A stretch of DNA of 64,000 nt from Nakamurella deserti (GTDB lineage Bacteria > Actinomycetota > Actinomycetes > Mycobacteriales > Nakamurellaceae). Location of the stretch: assembly GCF_003260015.1 (NCBI RefSeq), contig NZ_QCXS01000002.1:1736001-1800000 (forward strand). The letters are read 5' to 3'. The translations under genes and the position numbers were made by a program. Shown one piece after another: positions 49,503 to 59,068 of this stretch. Within the stretch, counting starts at the first letter, position 1; each line of letters begins with the position of its first letter. The notes beneath the pieces were generated by a model that ran no database searches, was not told the origin of the DNA, and worked only from the letters and a program-made list of their open reading frames with translations.

Positions 49503-50875
49503 CAGCGGGCTCCGGCCGGGTTGATGCGCAGCACGGCGCGCCTTCCGGGGTCCAGGGAGGCCGCCGCGGCGGCGATCTCGTCGGTGGTGAGATCGGCGAC
49601 GAGCGCAGGGATCTCGTTGAGCAGTTCGGCCCGGCCGTGCAGCAGCTCCATCGAGCCGAGGCTGCGGGTGCGGGCACCGATGCTGTCGTTCTCGCGGTAC
49701 AGCCCGACGACGAAACGGGCCGCGGCACGGATCATCTCGTCGTCGGTGGGGCCCCGGGCGGCGAGCTCGGCGATCTGCGCGTCGGCCGCGCCGACCACGT
49801 CCTCCCACGGCACGTGCGGCGGGTGGATGGCACCGAGGACGAAGACGTCGGGATCGCGGGCGTCCAGCGGACCGCCGACGAGTCCGGGGCCGGCCCACAT
49901 CTCGGTGGCGACCTCGCCGCGGGCGACGACCCGGGACTGCAGCCGGGACGACTCGCCCTCCGAGAGCACCGATCCCAGCAGCACGGTGGCCAGGTACTCG
50001 CGCAGCTGGGCCACCGGATCGGGCAGCCGCCAGCCGACGGCCAGCGCGGGCACCGGTGCGAGCGGATCCTCCCGGTCGGCTTCGCGTACCCCGTCGGGCC
50101 AGGGTTCGGCGAACGACGGCCGTTCGGGCGCCGGACGCCCCGGCACGTCGTCGAAGTGCCGGTGGATCAGGTCCGCGGCCTCGTCGGGATCGATGTCGCC
50201 GGCCACCGTGAGCACCGCGTTGGCCGGGGTGTAGTAGCGCTCGAAGAAGTCGGCGCAGTCGGCGACGGTGGCCGCCTGCAGGTCCTCGAAGGCCCCGTAG
50301 CCGTCGTGGGCGTTGGCGAAGGAGTCGAACAGCACGGGAGGCAGGTGGATCCAGGGGAAGCCGCCGTAGGGCCGGCTGAGCACGTTGAGCCGGATCTCCT
50401 CGCTGACCACGTCCACCTGGTTGGCCAGGTTCTCCGCCGTGATGGTGGGGGCGCGCATCCGGTCGGCCTCGAGGAACAGGCCGCGCTCCAGGGCGGCCGC
50501 CGGCAGCACCTCGAAGTAGTCGGTGTAGTCGGTGTGGGTGGAGCCGTTGAAGATGCCGCCCGACGACTGGACCAGCCGGAAGTGCTCCAGCTTCGGCAGC
50601 GACTCGCTGCCCTGGAACATCAGGTGCTCGAAGAGGTGGGCGAAGCCGGTGCGGCCCTGCGGTTCCGAGCGGAAGCCGACGTCGTAGTGCACCGAGACCC
50701 CGATCACCCCGGCGGTCCGGTCGGGCGCGAGCACCACGCGCAGCCCGTTGTCCAGCGTCAGCCGGGAGACCGGGTAGTCGGCCGTGGGCAGCTTCGGCCC
50801 GGAGCGGGACCGGCGTGACCGGGCGGGGGCGGCGGATCGGGCGGTACCGGCGGACCGGCGGGTGGCGGGAGGCAC
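49502..50875 (-). CDS. M16-family zinc peptidase, catalytic subunit
   Basis: 457 residues. It has the inverted zinc motif HLFEHLMFQGSE (HxxEH), with the distal Glu in SEEIRLNVLSRPYGG. The substrate channel stretch is SSGGIFNGSTHTDYTDYFE. The start at 50875 is GTG and the first 30 residues are basic and disordered; no signal peptide is seen, so the pair is probably cytoplasmic. It is coupled to the inactive M16 partner. Substrates are unknown; bacterial M16B enzymes degrade or process peptides. Confidence 0.9.
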   Translation of the reverse strand: MPPATRRSAGTARSAAPARSRRSRSGPKLPTADYPVSRLTLDNGLRVVLAPDRTAGVIGVSVHYDVGFRSEPQGRTGFAHLFEHLMFQGSESLPKLEHFRLVQSSGGIFNGSTHTDYTDYFEVLPAAALERGLFLEADRMRAPTITAENLANQVDVVSEEIRLNVLSRPYGGFPWIHLPPVLFDSFANAHDGYGAFEDLQAATVADCADFFERYYTPANAVLTVAGDIDPDEAADLIHRHFDDVPGRPAPERPSFAEPWPDGVREADREDPLAPVPALAVGWRLPDPVAQLREYLATVLLGSVLSEGESSRLQSRVVARGEVATEMWAGPGLVGGPLDARDPDVFVLGAIHPPHVPWEDVVGAADAQIAELAARGPTDDEMIRAAARFVVGLYRENDSIGARTRSLGSMELLHGRAELLNEIPALVADLTTDEIAAAAASLDPGRRAVLRINPAGAR

Positions 50876-50931
50876 CCTGCCACCCTAGTCACCGGCGGCA
50901 CACAGACCGTGGCGACCGCCGGCCCCCGGGT

Positions 50932-52371
50932 TCAGCGCTGCGCGAAGTCCCGGTCCAGACCCGCCAGCTCCTCCCACAGGTGCCCCAGTGCCGCGCAGCC
51001 CCGGCGGAGCAGGTCGACGCGCGCGTTCTCGTTGGGGGCGTGGATCTGGTCGTTGTTGGTCATCACTCCGATGAACACCAGCGGCGCCTCCAGCGCCTCG
51101 GCCAGCTCCGCCTCCGGTCCGGACCCGCCCTCCCTGGTGAACAGCACCGGCTTGCCGTCGAAGGCCCGGCCGAGGGCGGCAGCGGTCGCCACCGTCGCGG
51201 GATGCGTCGGGTCCACGTAGAGCGGGCGCACTCCGCCGCCTTCCCAGTGCATCTCGACCCGGGCGCCGGGAGCGGCGCGGTCGGCGAAGAACGCGCCGAC
51301 GGCCGCCATCACGGCCGCCGGATCCTGATGACCCACGAGACGGAAGGTGAGTTTGGCGATGGCGTCGGTGGGCACGATCGTCTTGCCGCCGGGGCCTGTG
51401 TAGCCGCCCCACATCCCGTTGACCTCCGCGGTCGGCCGGCTGCCGATGCGCTCCAATGTGGACCACCCGGCCTCGCCGTAGGCGGCCCGGGACTGCGCCG
51501 GCCCGGACAGCCAGCCGGACTCGTCGAAGGGCAGCGCGGCGGTCGCGGCCCGCTCGGCGGTGGTCGGCTCGACCACCCCGTCGTAGAAGCCGGGCACGGT
51601 GATGTGCCGGTCGTCGTCGTGCAGGGCGGCGACGAGCCGGCAGAGCTCGGCGAGCGGGTTGAGCACCGCGCCACCGAAGCCGCCGGAGTGCAGGTCGATG
51701 TCCGGTCCGTGGACGTGCAGTTCACCGCTCACCACGCCACGCATCCCCACACACACGCTGGGGGTGTCGGCGTCGAAGATGCCGGTGTCGGTGACCACGA
51801 TCAGATCGGCCGAGGTCTGTGCTGCGTGCCGGGACAGCAGTTGGCCGATGTGCGGGGAGCCGGACTCCTCCTCACCCTCGACCAGCAGGGTGAGGTCGAC
51901 GGCGGGGGCGGTGCGTCCGGTGGCGGCCAGGTGGGCCCGCACGCCGAGGAGGTGCATGAAGATGTTGCCCTTGTCGTCGCTGGCGCCGCGGCCGTGCAGC
52001 ACCCCGTCGATCACCCGGGGCTCGAAAGGCGGGTGATGCCAACGCTCCTCCCCGTCGGCGGGCTGGACGTCGTGGTGGCCGTAGACGACGACCCGCAGCG
52101 CGTCCGGGTCGCCGGACGGCCAGTGCGCGTAGACCGCGGGCAGCGCCGGGGTGTCGGTCCACACCTCGACCGTGGGGAACCCGGTGCGGCGCAACGCCTC
52201 GGCGAGGTACTCGGCGCTGGTCAACACATCGCCGTGGTGGGCCGGGTCGGCGCTGACCGACGGGATCCGCAGCCAGCCCATGAGGTCGGCGAGCCAGTCG
52301 TCGAAGCCGGCGGTGACGGTCTCCGGGACGGGGACGGGAACGGTGTCGGGGGCGGCGTTGTCGACGGTCAT
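50932..52371 (-). CDS. M20-family dipeptidase
   Basis: 479 residues. Metal ligands are visible: His/Asp in VVVYGHHDVQPAD, Asp in GRGASDDKGNIFMH, Glu-Glu in LLVEGEEESGSPH, Asp in VTDTGIFDAD and His in QIHAPNENARVD. The dimerisation/lid domain lies in the middle (LHVHGPDIDLHSGGFGGAV). This is the dinuclear-zinc M20/CNDP-like group, cutting dipeptides such as Xaa-His. ATG 52371. It is followed by the M16 operon on the same strand after 56 bases. Confidence 0.92.
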   Translation of the reverse strand: MTVDNAAPDTVPVPVPETVTAGFDDWLADLMGWLRIPSVSADPAHHGDVLTSAEYLAEALRRTGFPTVEVWTDTPALPAVYAHWPSGDPDALRVVVYGHHDVQPADGEERWHHPPFEPRVIDGVLHGRGASDDKGNIFMHLLGVRAHLAATGRTAPAVDLTLLVEGEEESGSPHIGQLLSRHAAQTSADLIVVTDTGIFDADTPSVCVGMRGVVSGELHVHGPDIDLHSGGFGGAVLNPLAELCRLVAALHDDDRHITVPGFYDGVVEPTTAERAATAALPFDESGWLSGPAQSRAAYGEAGWSTLERIGSRPTAEVNGMWGGYTGPGGKTIVPTDAIAKLTFRLVGHQDPAAVMAAVGAFFADRAAPGARVEMHWEGGGVRPLYVDPTHPATVATAAALGRAFDGKPVLFTREGGSGPEAELAEALEAPLVFIGVMTNNDQIHAPNENARVDLLRRGCAALGHLWEELAGLDRDFAQR

Positions 52372-52428
52372 GCGTTCGACCCTAGTCCGGGCCGCAGCTT
52401 GGCCGGCCGGCCCCCGGGAGCGATCCGG

Positions 52429-53346
52429 TCAGCTGTCGAAGCCCAGCTTGCGTAGCTGCTTGGCGTCCCGCTGCCACTCCTTGGCCACGGTGACGTGCAG
52501 ATCCAGGTAGACCTTCTTGCCCAGCAGCACCTCGATCTGACCGCGGGCGCGGCGCCCGACCGCGGCGATCTTGGACCCGCCGGCACCCACCACGATCGCC
52601 TTCTGCGAGTCCCGCTCGACGTAGATGGTCACGTAGACGTCCATCATGTCGTCGCGGCCGGGGTGCGGCAGGATCTCCTGCACGAGGGCGGCCAGCGAGT
52701 GCGGGAGCTCCTCGCGGGCCCCGTCGAGGGTGGCCTCGCGGACGATCTCGGCGATGCGGGTCTCGATCGGCTCGTCGGTGATCTCGGCGTCCGGGTAGAG
52801 CCGCTCACCGGCCGGCAGCTGGGCGATCATCAGCCCGATGAGCTTGTCCACCTGGAAGTTGCTCTGCGCCGACACCGGGATGATGTCGGCGAACTCGCGG
52901 ACCTTCTCCAGTGCGATGAGCTGCTCGAAGACCTGGTTGGGTTTGACCCGGTCGGTCTTGGTGACGATGCCGATGACCGGCTTGCCCTTCGACTGCTCGG
53001 TGATCTCGGCGGCGATCCGGCGGTCACCGGGGCCGATCTTCTCGTCCGCGGGGACGCAGAAGCCGATCACGTCCACGTCGCTCCACACCTCGCGCACGAT
53101 GTCGTCGAGCCGCTCGCCGAGCAGGGTGCGCGGCTTGTGCATGCCGGGGGTGTCGACGATGACCAGCTGCGCCTCGGGACGGGTGACGATCCCGCGGATG
53201 GCCCGCCGGGTGGTCTGCGGCTTGTCGGAGGTGATGGCGATCTTCTGCCCCACCAGCGCGTTGAGCAGCGTCGACTTGCCCACGTTGGGCCGGCCGACGA
53301 AGCAGCCGAACCCGGAGCGGTGCGGGGTGGTGGGGGTGCCTGTCAT
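52429..53346 (-). CDS. era: GTPase Era
   Basis: 305 residues. G1 is GRPNVGKST, G3 is VIVDTPGMH, G4 is VTKTDRVKP and G5 is PVSAQSNFQ. The C-terminal KH domain has the VVGAGGSKIAAVG loop. Era binds the 3' end of 16S rRNA and checks small-subunit assembly. ATG 53346 overlaps the CBS-protein stop in ATGA, ending the phoH-ybeY-CBS-era run. Confidence 0.96.
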   Translation of the reverse strand: MTGTPTTPHRSGFGCFVGRPNVGKSTLLNALVGQKIAITSDKPQTTRRAIRGIVTRPEAQLVIVDTPGMHKPRTLLGERLDDIVREVWSDVDVIGFCVPADEKIGPGDRRIAAEITEQSKGKPVIGIVTKTDRVKPNQVFEQLIALEKVREFADIIPVSAQSNFQVDKLIGLMIAQLPAGERLYPDAEITDEPIETRIAEIVREATLDGAREELPHSLAALVQEILPHPGRDDMMDVYVTIYVERDSQKAIVVGAGGSKIAAVGRRARGQIEVLLGKKVYLDLHVTVAKEWQRDAKQLRKLGFDS

Positions 53347-54758
53347 GACCGTCCTCGTCGTGCCGGCTCGGCCGGGATGCCCTCGTCGGTGACGGCGTCA
53401 TCGGTGTCGGAGGGTGCAGCGGGGTGGTCGCGGTCGGCGGCGTCGTCGCTCCGGTCGTCGTCGGCGGTGACACGGTGCACCAGCACCGTCTGCACCCGGG
53501 GCCGGCCCCGGCGGTCGGTGCCGCCCTCGGCGCGCAGCAGCAGCCCCTCGATCTCGGCCTCGGCGCCGGCCAGTGGCACCCGCCCCAGCAACTGGGCGAG
53601 CAGTCCACCGACGGTCTCCACGTCCTCACTGGGCAACTCGACGTCGAACACCTCACCGAGGTCCTCGACCGGCAGCCGGGCGGACACCCGGACCATGTCG
53701 TCCCCGAGGTGCACGATGGGGTCGGGGGTGTCGGCGTCGTACTCGTCGGTGATCTCGCCGACGATCTCCTCGAGGATGTCCTCGATGGTGACGATGCCGG
53801 CGGCGCCGCCGTACTCGTCGATGACCACCGCGAAGTGGTTGTGGTCGCGCTGCATCTCACGCAACAGTGCGTCCACGTTCTTGGACTCGGGGACGAACAC
53901 CGGCGGCCGCATCAGCTCGGTCACCAGCGGCCCGGAACCGGGCGTGTCGACGGCGCCGCCCGGCCGCAGCGCCCGCTTGACCATGTCCTTGAGGTAGAGC
54001 ACGCCGAGGACGTCGTCGATGTTCTCGCCGATGACCGGGATGCGCGACAGGCCCGACAGGTCGCAGAGGTTCAGCGCGTGCCGCATCGTCTTGGTCGACT
54101 CGATCCAGATCACCTCGGTGCGCGGCACCATCACCTCCCGGACGATGGTGTCGCCGAGGGCGAAGACCGACTGCAGCATCTCCCGCTCGGTCTCCTCCAC
54201 CACCCCGCGGTCACCGGCCATGTCGACCAGCTCACGCAGCTCGAGCTCGGAGGAGAACGGTCCCTCCCGGAAGCCGCGGCCGGGGGTGATGGCGTTGCCG
54301 ATCAGGATCAGCAGGTTCGCGACCGGCGACAGCACGCGGGCGGCGGCCCGCGTGGTGCCGGCGGCCAGCAGGCCCACCCGGTACGGGTGCTGCCGCCCCA
54401 GGGTGCGGGGCAGCACACCGATCACCGCGTAGCTGATCACCACCATGGCGATGACCACCGGGATCAGCACCCAGAGGTTGAACCCCCAGGTGGAGAGGGC
54501 CACCGTGGTCACCAGCACGGTGGCCGTGAGCTCGGCCGTCACCCGGAGCAACAGCAGCAGGTTGGTGTAGCGGGGTTTGTCGTCTGCGATGGTCAGCAGC
54601 GCCTCGGCGCCGCGGGTGCCGTTGCGCCGGAGTTCCTCGAGCCGGGCGTGCGACACCATCGTGATGGCGGCGTCCCCGGCGGCGCACAGCCCACCGATCG
54701 GGATCAGCGCGGCGGCGAGGAACAGCAGGAAGACGTCCGTGCCGTCCAGCGGGATCAC
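53343..54758 (-). CDS. CNNM/HlyC-CorC-type CBS-domain membrane protein
   Basis: 471 residues. The DUF21 membrane domain (about 1-190) begins [19 protein letters not shown] and includes [16 protein letters not shown]. Two CBS domains follow (about 210-340: [20 protein letters not shown] and [19 protein letters not shown]), with the linker [23 protein letters not shown], then a CorC/HlyC domain. These proteins are linked to Mg2+/Co2+ efflux rather than haemolysis. GTG 54758 overlaps the ybeY stop. An acidic tail of about 40 residues is extra. Confidence 0.92.
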   Translation of the reverse strand: MIPLDGTDVFLLFLAAALIPIGGLCAAGDAAITMVSHARLEELRRNGTRGAEALLTIADDKPRYTNLLLLLRVTAELTATVLVTTVALSTWGFNLWVLIPVVIAMVVISYAVIGVLPRTLGRQHPYRVGLLAAGTTRAAARVLSPVANLLILIGNAITPGRGFREGPFSSELELRELVDMAGDRGVVEETEREMLQSVFALGDTIVREVMVPRTEVIWIESTKTMRHALNLCDLSGLSRIPVIGENIDDVLGVLYLKDMVKRALRPGGAVDTPGSGPLVTELMRPPVFVPESKNVDALLREMQRDHNHFAVVIDEYGGAAGIVTIEDILEEIVGEITDEYDADTPDPIVHLGDDMVRVSARLPVEDLGEVFDVELPSEDVETVGGLLAQLLGRVPLAGAEAEIEGLLLRAEGGTDRRGRPRVQTVLVHRVTADDDRSDDAADRDHPAAPSDTDDAVTDEGIPAEPARRGRS

Positions 54759-55321
54759 GAGCGGTTCTGCTCCCCGACGGGATGCGGTTCGCCGGCCTGC
54801 AGGCCGACGGCACCGAGGACGGCCCGGTCGACCGCCTCCAGGCGGGCTCGGGCGGCGGTGGTGGCCCGGTGTTCCCGCCACTGGTCGAGCAGGTCGTTCT
54901 GCAGCCGGAACATCGCCTTCTCCTCGGCCGGCTCGACGTGGTCGTAGCCCAGCAGGTGCAGGATGCCGTGCACCGTGAGCAGGTGGAGTTCGTCGTCCAG
55001 CGAGTGCCCCGCCTCGCGGGCCTGCTCCCGGGCGACGGCGGGACACAGCACCACGTCACCCAGCAGTGCGGGACCGGGCCCGGCGTCGTCGGGTCGGCGG
55101 GCGGTGTCGAGCTCGTCCATCGGGAAGCTCATCACGTCGGTCGGCCCGGGCTCGTCCATCCACTTCACGTGCAGCTCGGTCATCGCGTCGACGTCCATCA
55201 GCAGCACCGACAGCTCGGCCAGCGGGTTGATGCCGAGCTCGCCGAGGGCGAACCGGGACACCGACACCAGCGCCAGCTCGTCGACGGCCACGCCGGACTC
55301 GTTGGCGATCTCGATGCTCAT
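54755..55321 (-). CDS. ybeY: rRNA maturation RNase YbeY
   Basis: 188 residues. The metal-binding motif is [12 protein letters not shown] (HxxxHxxxxxH). [16 protein letters not shown] is the conserved upstream loop. It processes 16S rRNA 3' ends and supports ribosome quality control. The C-terminal 35 residues extend beyond E. coli YbeY, as in other actinomycetes. ATG 55321 shares its last base with the phoH stop. Confidence 0.95.
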   Translation of the reverse strand: MSIEIANESGVAVDELALVSVSRFALGELGINPLAELSVLLMDVDAMTELHVKWMDEPGPTDVMSFPMDELDTARRPDDAGPGPALLGDVVLCPAVAREQAREAGHSLDDELHLLTVHGILHLLGYDHVEPAEEKAMFRLQNDLLDQWREHRATTAARARLEAVDRAVLGAVGLQAGEPHPVGEQNRS

Positions 55322-56562
55322 CAGGCGGGATCACCGGTCTGCGGGCCGGCGTCCGGACGCGGGGTGTCCGGACGCGAACGGTGCTCGGCGCGCGGACCGC
55401 CGGGCCGCCGGTTCTCCGGGGTGCCGTACCGGGCCGGGCGTCCCGGCTGCCGGTCCTGGACCAGCGGGCTGGGCTCCGGGTTGGCGGCCGACCAGCTCTC
55501 GTAGGCGTCGACGATCTTTCCGACGAGCTGGTGGCGGACGACGTCGGTGGACGTCAGCATCGAGAAGTGCACGTCCTTGACCGACGCCAGGATCTCGCGG
55601 ACGACCTGCAGACCGGACTTCTGCCCACCGGGGAGGTCGATCTGGGTGACGTCGCCGGTGACGACGATCTTGGACCCGAAACCCAGCCGGGTCAGGAACA
55701 TCTTCATCTGCTCGGGCGTGGTGTTCTGCGCCTCGTCCAGGATGATGAACGCGTCGTTGAGGGTGCGGCCGCGCATGTAGGCCAGCGGCGCCACCTCGAT
55801 CGTCCCGGCGGCGACCAGCCGGGGCACCGACTCCGGGTCGATCATGTCGTGCAGCGCGTCGTAGAGCGGGCGCAGGTACGGATCGATCTTGTCGTTGAGG
55901 GTCCCGGGCAGGTACCCCAGCCGCTCCCCCGCCTCGACGGCCGGCCGGGTCAGGATGATCCGGTTGACCTGCTTGGCCTGCAGCGCCTGGACGGCCTTGG
56001 CCATCGCCAGGTAGGTCTTGCCGGTACCGGCCGGGCCGATGCCGAAGGTGATGGTGTTGGCGTCGATCGCGTCCACGTAGCGCTTCTGGTTGAGCGTCTT
56101 GGGCCGGATGGTGCGGCCGCGCCGCGACACGATGTTCAGACCCAGCACCTCGGTCGGCGACGCCGAACCCTGCGCGAGCATCCCGATCGAGTGCCGGATG
56201 GCGTCGGCGGTGATCGGCGAACCGGCCGCCTGCAGGTTCAGCAGCTCGCGCAGCACCTTCTCGGCGAACGCGACGTCGGACGCCGGACCGCGGAGGGTGA
56301 TGCGGTTGCCACGGACGTGGATGTCGGCGGCGAGGGACTCCTCGAGCTGGCGCAGCATCGCGTCACGGAAGCCGAGCAGGCCCAGCATGGCCGATTCGTC
56401 GGGGACGACGACGGTCGCCTCGGTCTGCTCACTGAGCACCGCCGCCGCCCGGGAGGCGGCCTGCGAGGCGGAGAGCTGGGCGGAGGACAGCGGCCGATCG
56501 GTCGGGTCGCCGCTGCCGCCGGGGGTCGCGGCGGGGTTCGAAGCCGAGTTCAGTTCCGGCAC
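55321..56562 (-). CDS. phoH: PhoH-family ATPase (PhoL-like)
   Basis: 413 residues. Walker A is [14 protein letters not shown] and Walker B is [15 protein letters not shown]. Other conserved blocks are [18 protein letters not shown] and [19 protein letters not shown]. The N-terminal domain is KH-like ([21 protein letters not shown]). The C-terminal 60 residues are Pro/Arg-rich and probably disordered. It is predicted to be an RNA-associated ATPase acting with YbeY. The GTG start is at 56562; a possible -10 TAGAAT lies on the minus strand at 56660-56665. Confidence 0.94.
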   Translation of the reverse strand: MPELNSASNPAATPGGSGDPTDRPLSSAQLSASQAASRAAAVLSEQTEATVVVPDESAMLGLLGFRDAMLRQLEESLAADIHVRGNRITLRGPASDVAFAEKVLRELLNLQAAGSPITADAIRHSIGMLAQGSASPTEVLGLNIVSRRGRTIRPKTLNQKRYVDAIDANTITFGIGPAGTGKTYLAMAKAVQALQAKQVNRIILTRPAVEAGERLGYLPGTLNDKIDPYLRPLYDALHDMIDPESVPRLVAAGTIEVAPLAYMRGRTLNDAFIILDEAQNTTPEQMKMFLTRLGFGSKIVVTGDVTQIDLPGGQKSGLQVVREILASVKDVHFSMLTSTDVVRHQLVGKIVDAYESWSAANPEPSPLVQDRQPGRPARYGTPENRRPGGPRAEHRSRPDTPRPDAGPQTGDPA

Positions 56563-56669
56563 CTGGTGTATGGCCTGCCTTCATGACGGGGATCCCGCGG
56601 ACGGGAGTGGTCGCTGCCGTTCATACCCACGCGCACGCCGGTATCTGCACAGCACCTCGATTCTACCGG

Positions 56670-56687
56670 CGGGCCCCGTCGGGCCCG
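56670..56687 (-). terminator. Hairpin between the HIT gene and phoH
   Basis: 7-base arms cgggccc/gggcccg with a 4-base loop lie 42 bases past the HIT stop. It may end HIT transcription before a separate phoH promoter. Confidence 0.5.
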
Positions 56688-56728
56688 ACAGCTTTTCCGC
56701 CGCGGGCGGACACCCGCGGAGGACCAGG

Positions 56729-57067
56729 TCAGAAACCGGGCAGTCGGGATCCCGCCAGCAGGTGCAGGTGGGCGTGGAACACCGTCTGGCCGCCGCCGGC
56801 GCCGGTGTTGGCGATCAGCCGGTAGCCGGAGTCGGCGACCCCCTCGGCGGCCGCCACCCCGGCGGCGGTGGTGATCATCGCCGCGGCGGTGGCGGGGTCC
56901 GCCGCGGCCACCGCACCGAGGTTGTCGAAGTGCGCCCGCGGGATCACCAGGACGTGCACGTCCGCCTTCGGGTCGAGGTCGCGGAAGGCCAGCGTGGTGT
57001 CGGTCTCGGCGACGAGGTCGGCCGGGATGGCGCCGGAGGCGATGGCACAGAAGACGCAGTCGGGCAT
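56729..57067 (-). CDS. HIT-family nucleotide-binding protein (HinT-like)
   Basis: 112 residues. The N-terminal CVFCAIASGAIPADLVAE, FRDLDPKADVHVLVIPRAH, and the histidine triad FHAHLHLLAG at the C-terminus are diagnostic. It is probably an AMP-lysine hydrolase of the HinT/PKCI group. ATG 57067. It follows the exonuclease gene by 31 bases. Confidence 0.94.
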   Translation of the reverse strand: MPDCVFCAIASGAIPADLVAETDTTLAFRDLDPKADVHVLVIPRAHFDNLGAVAAADPATAAAMITTAAGVAAAEGVADSGYRLIANTGAGGGQTVFHAHLHLLAGSRLPGF

Positions 57068-57098
57068 GGCGCGACCCTAACGCGTGCCGGTGCGCGCG

Positions 57099-58184
57099 TC
57101 AGATGCCGAACAGGGACAGCTGCGCCGACTCCGTCACCGGCGGGCGCCCCTTCAGTGCCGGGAACCGCATCCGCCCGCCGTCCGACCACCGGGTGACCTC
57201 CGCGGCCGGCGCGGACCAGGCCACCGGGTCGGTGCCGACCGGGGCGTCGTGGTGGGCCAGCACCCGCAGCGCCCGGCCGGTCGTCGCCGGCATCTGCAGC
57301 ACCCGGCAGGCGTGCCGCACCGACTCCACCGCCAGCGGCCAACCGCCGGGCGCGGGCAGCTCCACCCCCGGTTGCGGGGCCATCACCAGGCAGTTCAGCT
57401 CCCAGGCGGCGCGGGACTCCGGCTCGGCCAGCCGCCGGGCGATCGTGGACCCGACCGCGTCGGCAACCAGGGTGCCGCCGCCGTCGAGGTCGTCGAAGGC
57501 GGCTGCCGCGGTCCCGACGGCCGCCAGCAACCGGGCGGCGGTCTTGGGACCGACCCCGCGGACCCCGGGCAGGTTGTCCGATGCGTCACCCCGGAGGGCG
57601 GCGTAGTCGAGGTACTGGCCGGGGTGGATGCCCGTCATCAGGTGCAGTCGTTCCGGGGTGAGCAACGGCGAGCCCTCGACCCCGCCGCTGAGCATCCGCA
57701 ACACCGAGGTGTGCGGGCTGATCAACGCGAAGGCGTCCCGGTCCGACGTCATCAGCACGGCCCGCCCGCCGGTGTCGGCGGCCCGGGCGGCCACCGCGGC
57801 GAGGACGTCGTCGGCCTCCAGCCCGGTCGGGACGACGACCGGGACGCCGAGGTCGCGCACCATCTCCACCGCGAGTGCGAGCTGGCTGACCAGGGTCTCC
57901 GGTTTCGGTGCGCGCTGGGCCTTGTACGTGGTCCAGCGCTGCCGGCGCAGGCTGCTCGCCGCGTCGTCGAAGCCGACCACGACCTGGTCCGGCGCGACCC
58001 GGTCGACCGCTTCGACGAGCTGCCCGATCAACCCGCGGATCGCCCACATCGGGCTGCCGTCGGCGGCGCGCAGACCGGTCCCGGCCTGCGAGTGGAAGGC
58101 GCGGTGCAGGATCGAGTTGCCGTCGACGGCCAGCACCACACCGCTGCCGGTGTCGGCGGTCGGTGCGGCGGAGTGGGCGGTCAC
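57099..58184 (-). CDS. Stand-alone 5'-3' exonuclease / flap endonuclease (FenA, Rv2090-like)
   Basis: 361 residues, equivalent to the N-terminal nuclease of DNA polymerase I without the polymerase. Metal-binding acids are in LAVDGNSILHRAFH, VVGFDDAASS, GLEADDVLAAVAA and MTSDRDAFALI. The helix-three-turn-helix DNA clamp is GDASDNLPGVRGVGPKTAARLL. The GTG start at 58184 was chosen; longer frames are shadow. Mycobacterial FenA removes 5' flaps and RNA primers. In this cluster it sits between rsmE and HIT. Confidence 0.88.
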   Translation of the reverse strand: MTAHSAAPTADTGSGVVLAVDGNSILHRAFHSQAGTGLRAADGSPMWAIRGLIGQLVEAVDRVAPDQVVVGFDDAASSLRRQRWTTYKAQRAPKPETLVSQLALAVEMVRDLGVPVVVPTGLEADDVLAAVAARAADTGGRAVLMTSDRDAFALISPHTSVLRMLSGGVEGSPLLTPERLHLMTGIHPGQYLDYAALRGDASDNLPGVRGVGPKTAARLLAAVGTAAAAFDDLDGGGTLVADAVGSTIARRLAEPESRAAWELNCLVMAPQPGVELPAPGGWPLAVESVRHACRVLQMPATTGRALRVLAHHDAPVGTDPVAWSAPAAEVTRWSDGGRMRFPALKGRPPVTESAQLSLFGI

Positions 58185-58309
58185 GGATCCACTCTGCCTG
58201 ATGTCGGCGGGCGGCCACCGGATCGCCGCACCCCGCCGGGCCACGGGACGTCGCGAAGCGGTCGACCGCCTCGCAGGCCCTACCGGCGGTGCGCGGTGAA
58301 CGGATGCAC

Positions 58310-59065
58310 TCAGCGCCAGCGGCCGGTGGAGACGCCGATCGCCCCGAGTGCCACGGCCGCCGCGGTGGACGTCCGCAGCACCTCCGGGCCCAGCCGGACG
58401 GCGACGGCCCCCGCCGTGGTGAACGTGGCGATCTCCTCGGGGCTCAGACCGCCCTCGGGACCGACGACGATCATCAGCTCGCCGACCGTGGTCAGGTCGA
58501 GCTCCGACAGTGGGTTCGACTCCGCCTCGTGCAGCAGCAGCGCCGTGCCGCCGGCGACGGTGAGCGCGGTGATCCGGGCGGCCAGCGCCCGGCTGTCGTG
58601 CAGGTCGTCGACGGTCGGGAACCGGGTCCGCCGGGACTGTTTCGCCGCCTCGCGGGCGACCTGACGCCACCGCTGGACGCCGCGACCGGCCTTGTCCCCC
58701 ACCCACCGGGCCACGCACCGCGACGCCGACCACGGGACGATCACGTCCGCGCCGGCCTCGGTGGCGAGGTCGACGGCGAGCTCGGAGCGCTCACCCTTGG
58801 GCAGCGCCTGCACGACCGTCACCCGCGGGCGCGGCGGCGGATCGGTCACCGGGTCGCCGAGGTCCAGGGTCACCGCGTCCCTGGCGGTCACGACGACCGG
58901 GCCGGCGGCCCAGCTGCCGGCACCGTCGGTGACGGCCAGCACCTCACCGACCCGGCTGCGCCGCACGGTCGCGGCGTGCCGGCCCTCCGGCCCGTCCAGG
59001 ACGAATCGGCCGGCGGCCGGCGGCCCGTCGACGGCGAACAACGCGATCCCGGCGGGTACCCCCAA
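58310..59065 (-). CDS. rsmE: 16S rRNA (uracil-1498-N3)-methyltransferase RsmE
   Basis: 251 residues, SPOUT fold. The PUA-like N-domain has HAATVRRSRVGEVLAVTDG. The trefoil knot contains ALPKGERSELAVDLATEAGA, REAAKQSRRTRFPTV, LMIVVGPEGGLSPEEI and RLGPEVLRTSTAAAVAL. The only in-frame start after the dnaJ stop is TTG at 59065 (3-base gap), so it is probably translated by coupling to dnaJ. Confidence 0.92.
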   Translation of the reverse strand: MGVPAGIALFAVDGPPAAGRFVLDGPEGRHAATVRRSRVGEVLAVTDGAGSWAAGPVVVTARDAVTLDLGDPVTDPPPRPRVTVVQALPKGERSELAVDLATEAGADVIVPWSASRCVARWVGDKAGRGVQRWRQVAREAAKQSRRTRFPTVDDLHDSRALAARITALTVAGGTALLLHEAESNPLSELDLTTVGELMIVVGPEGGLSPEEIATFTTAGAVAVRLGPEVLRTSTAAAVALGAIGVSTGRWR

Positions 59066-59068
59066 CGG

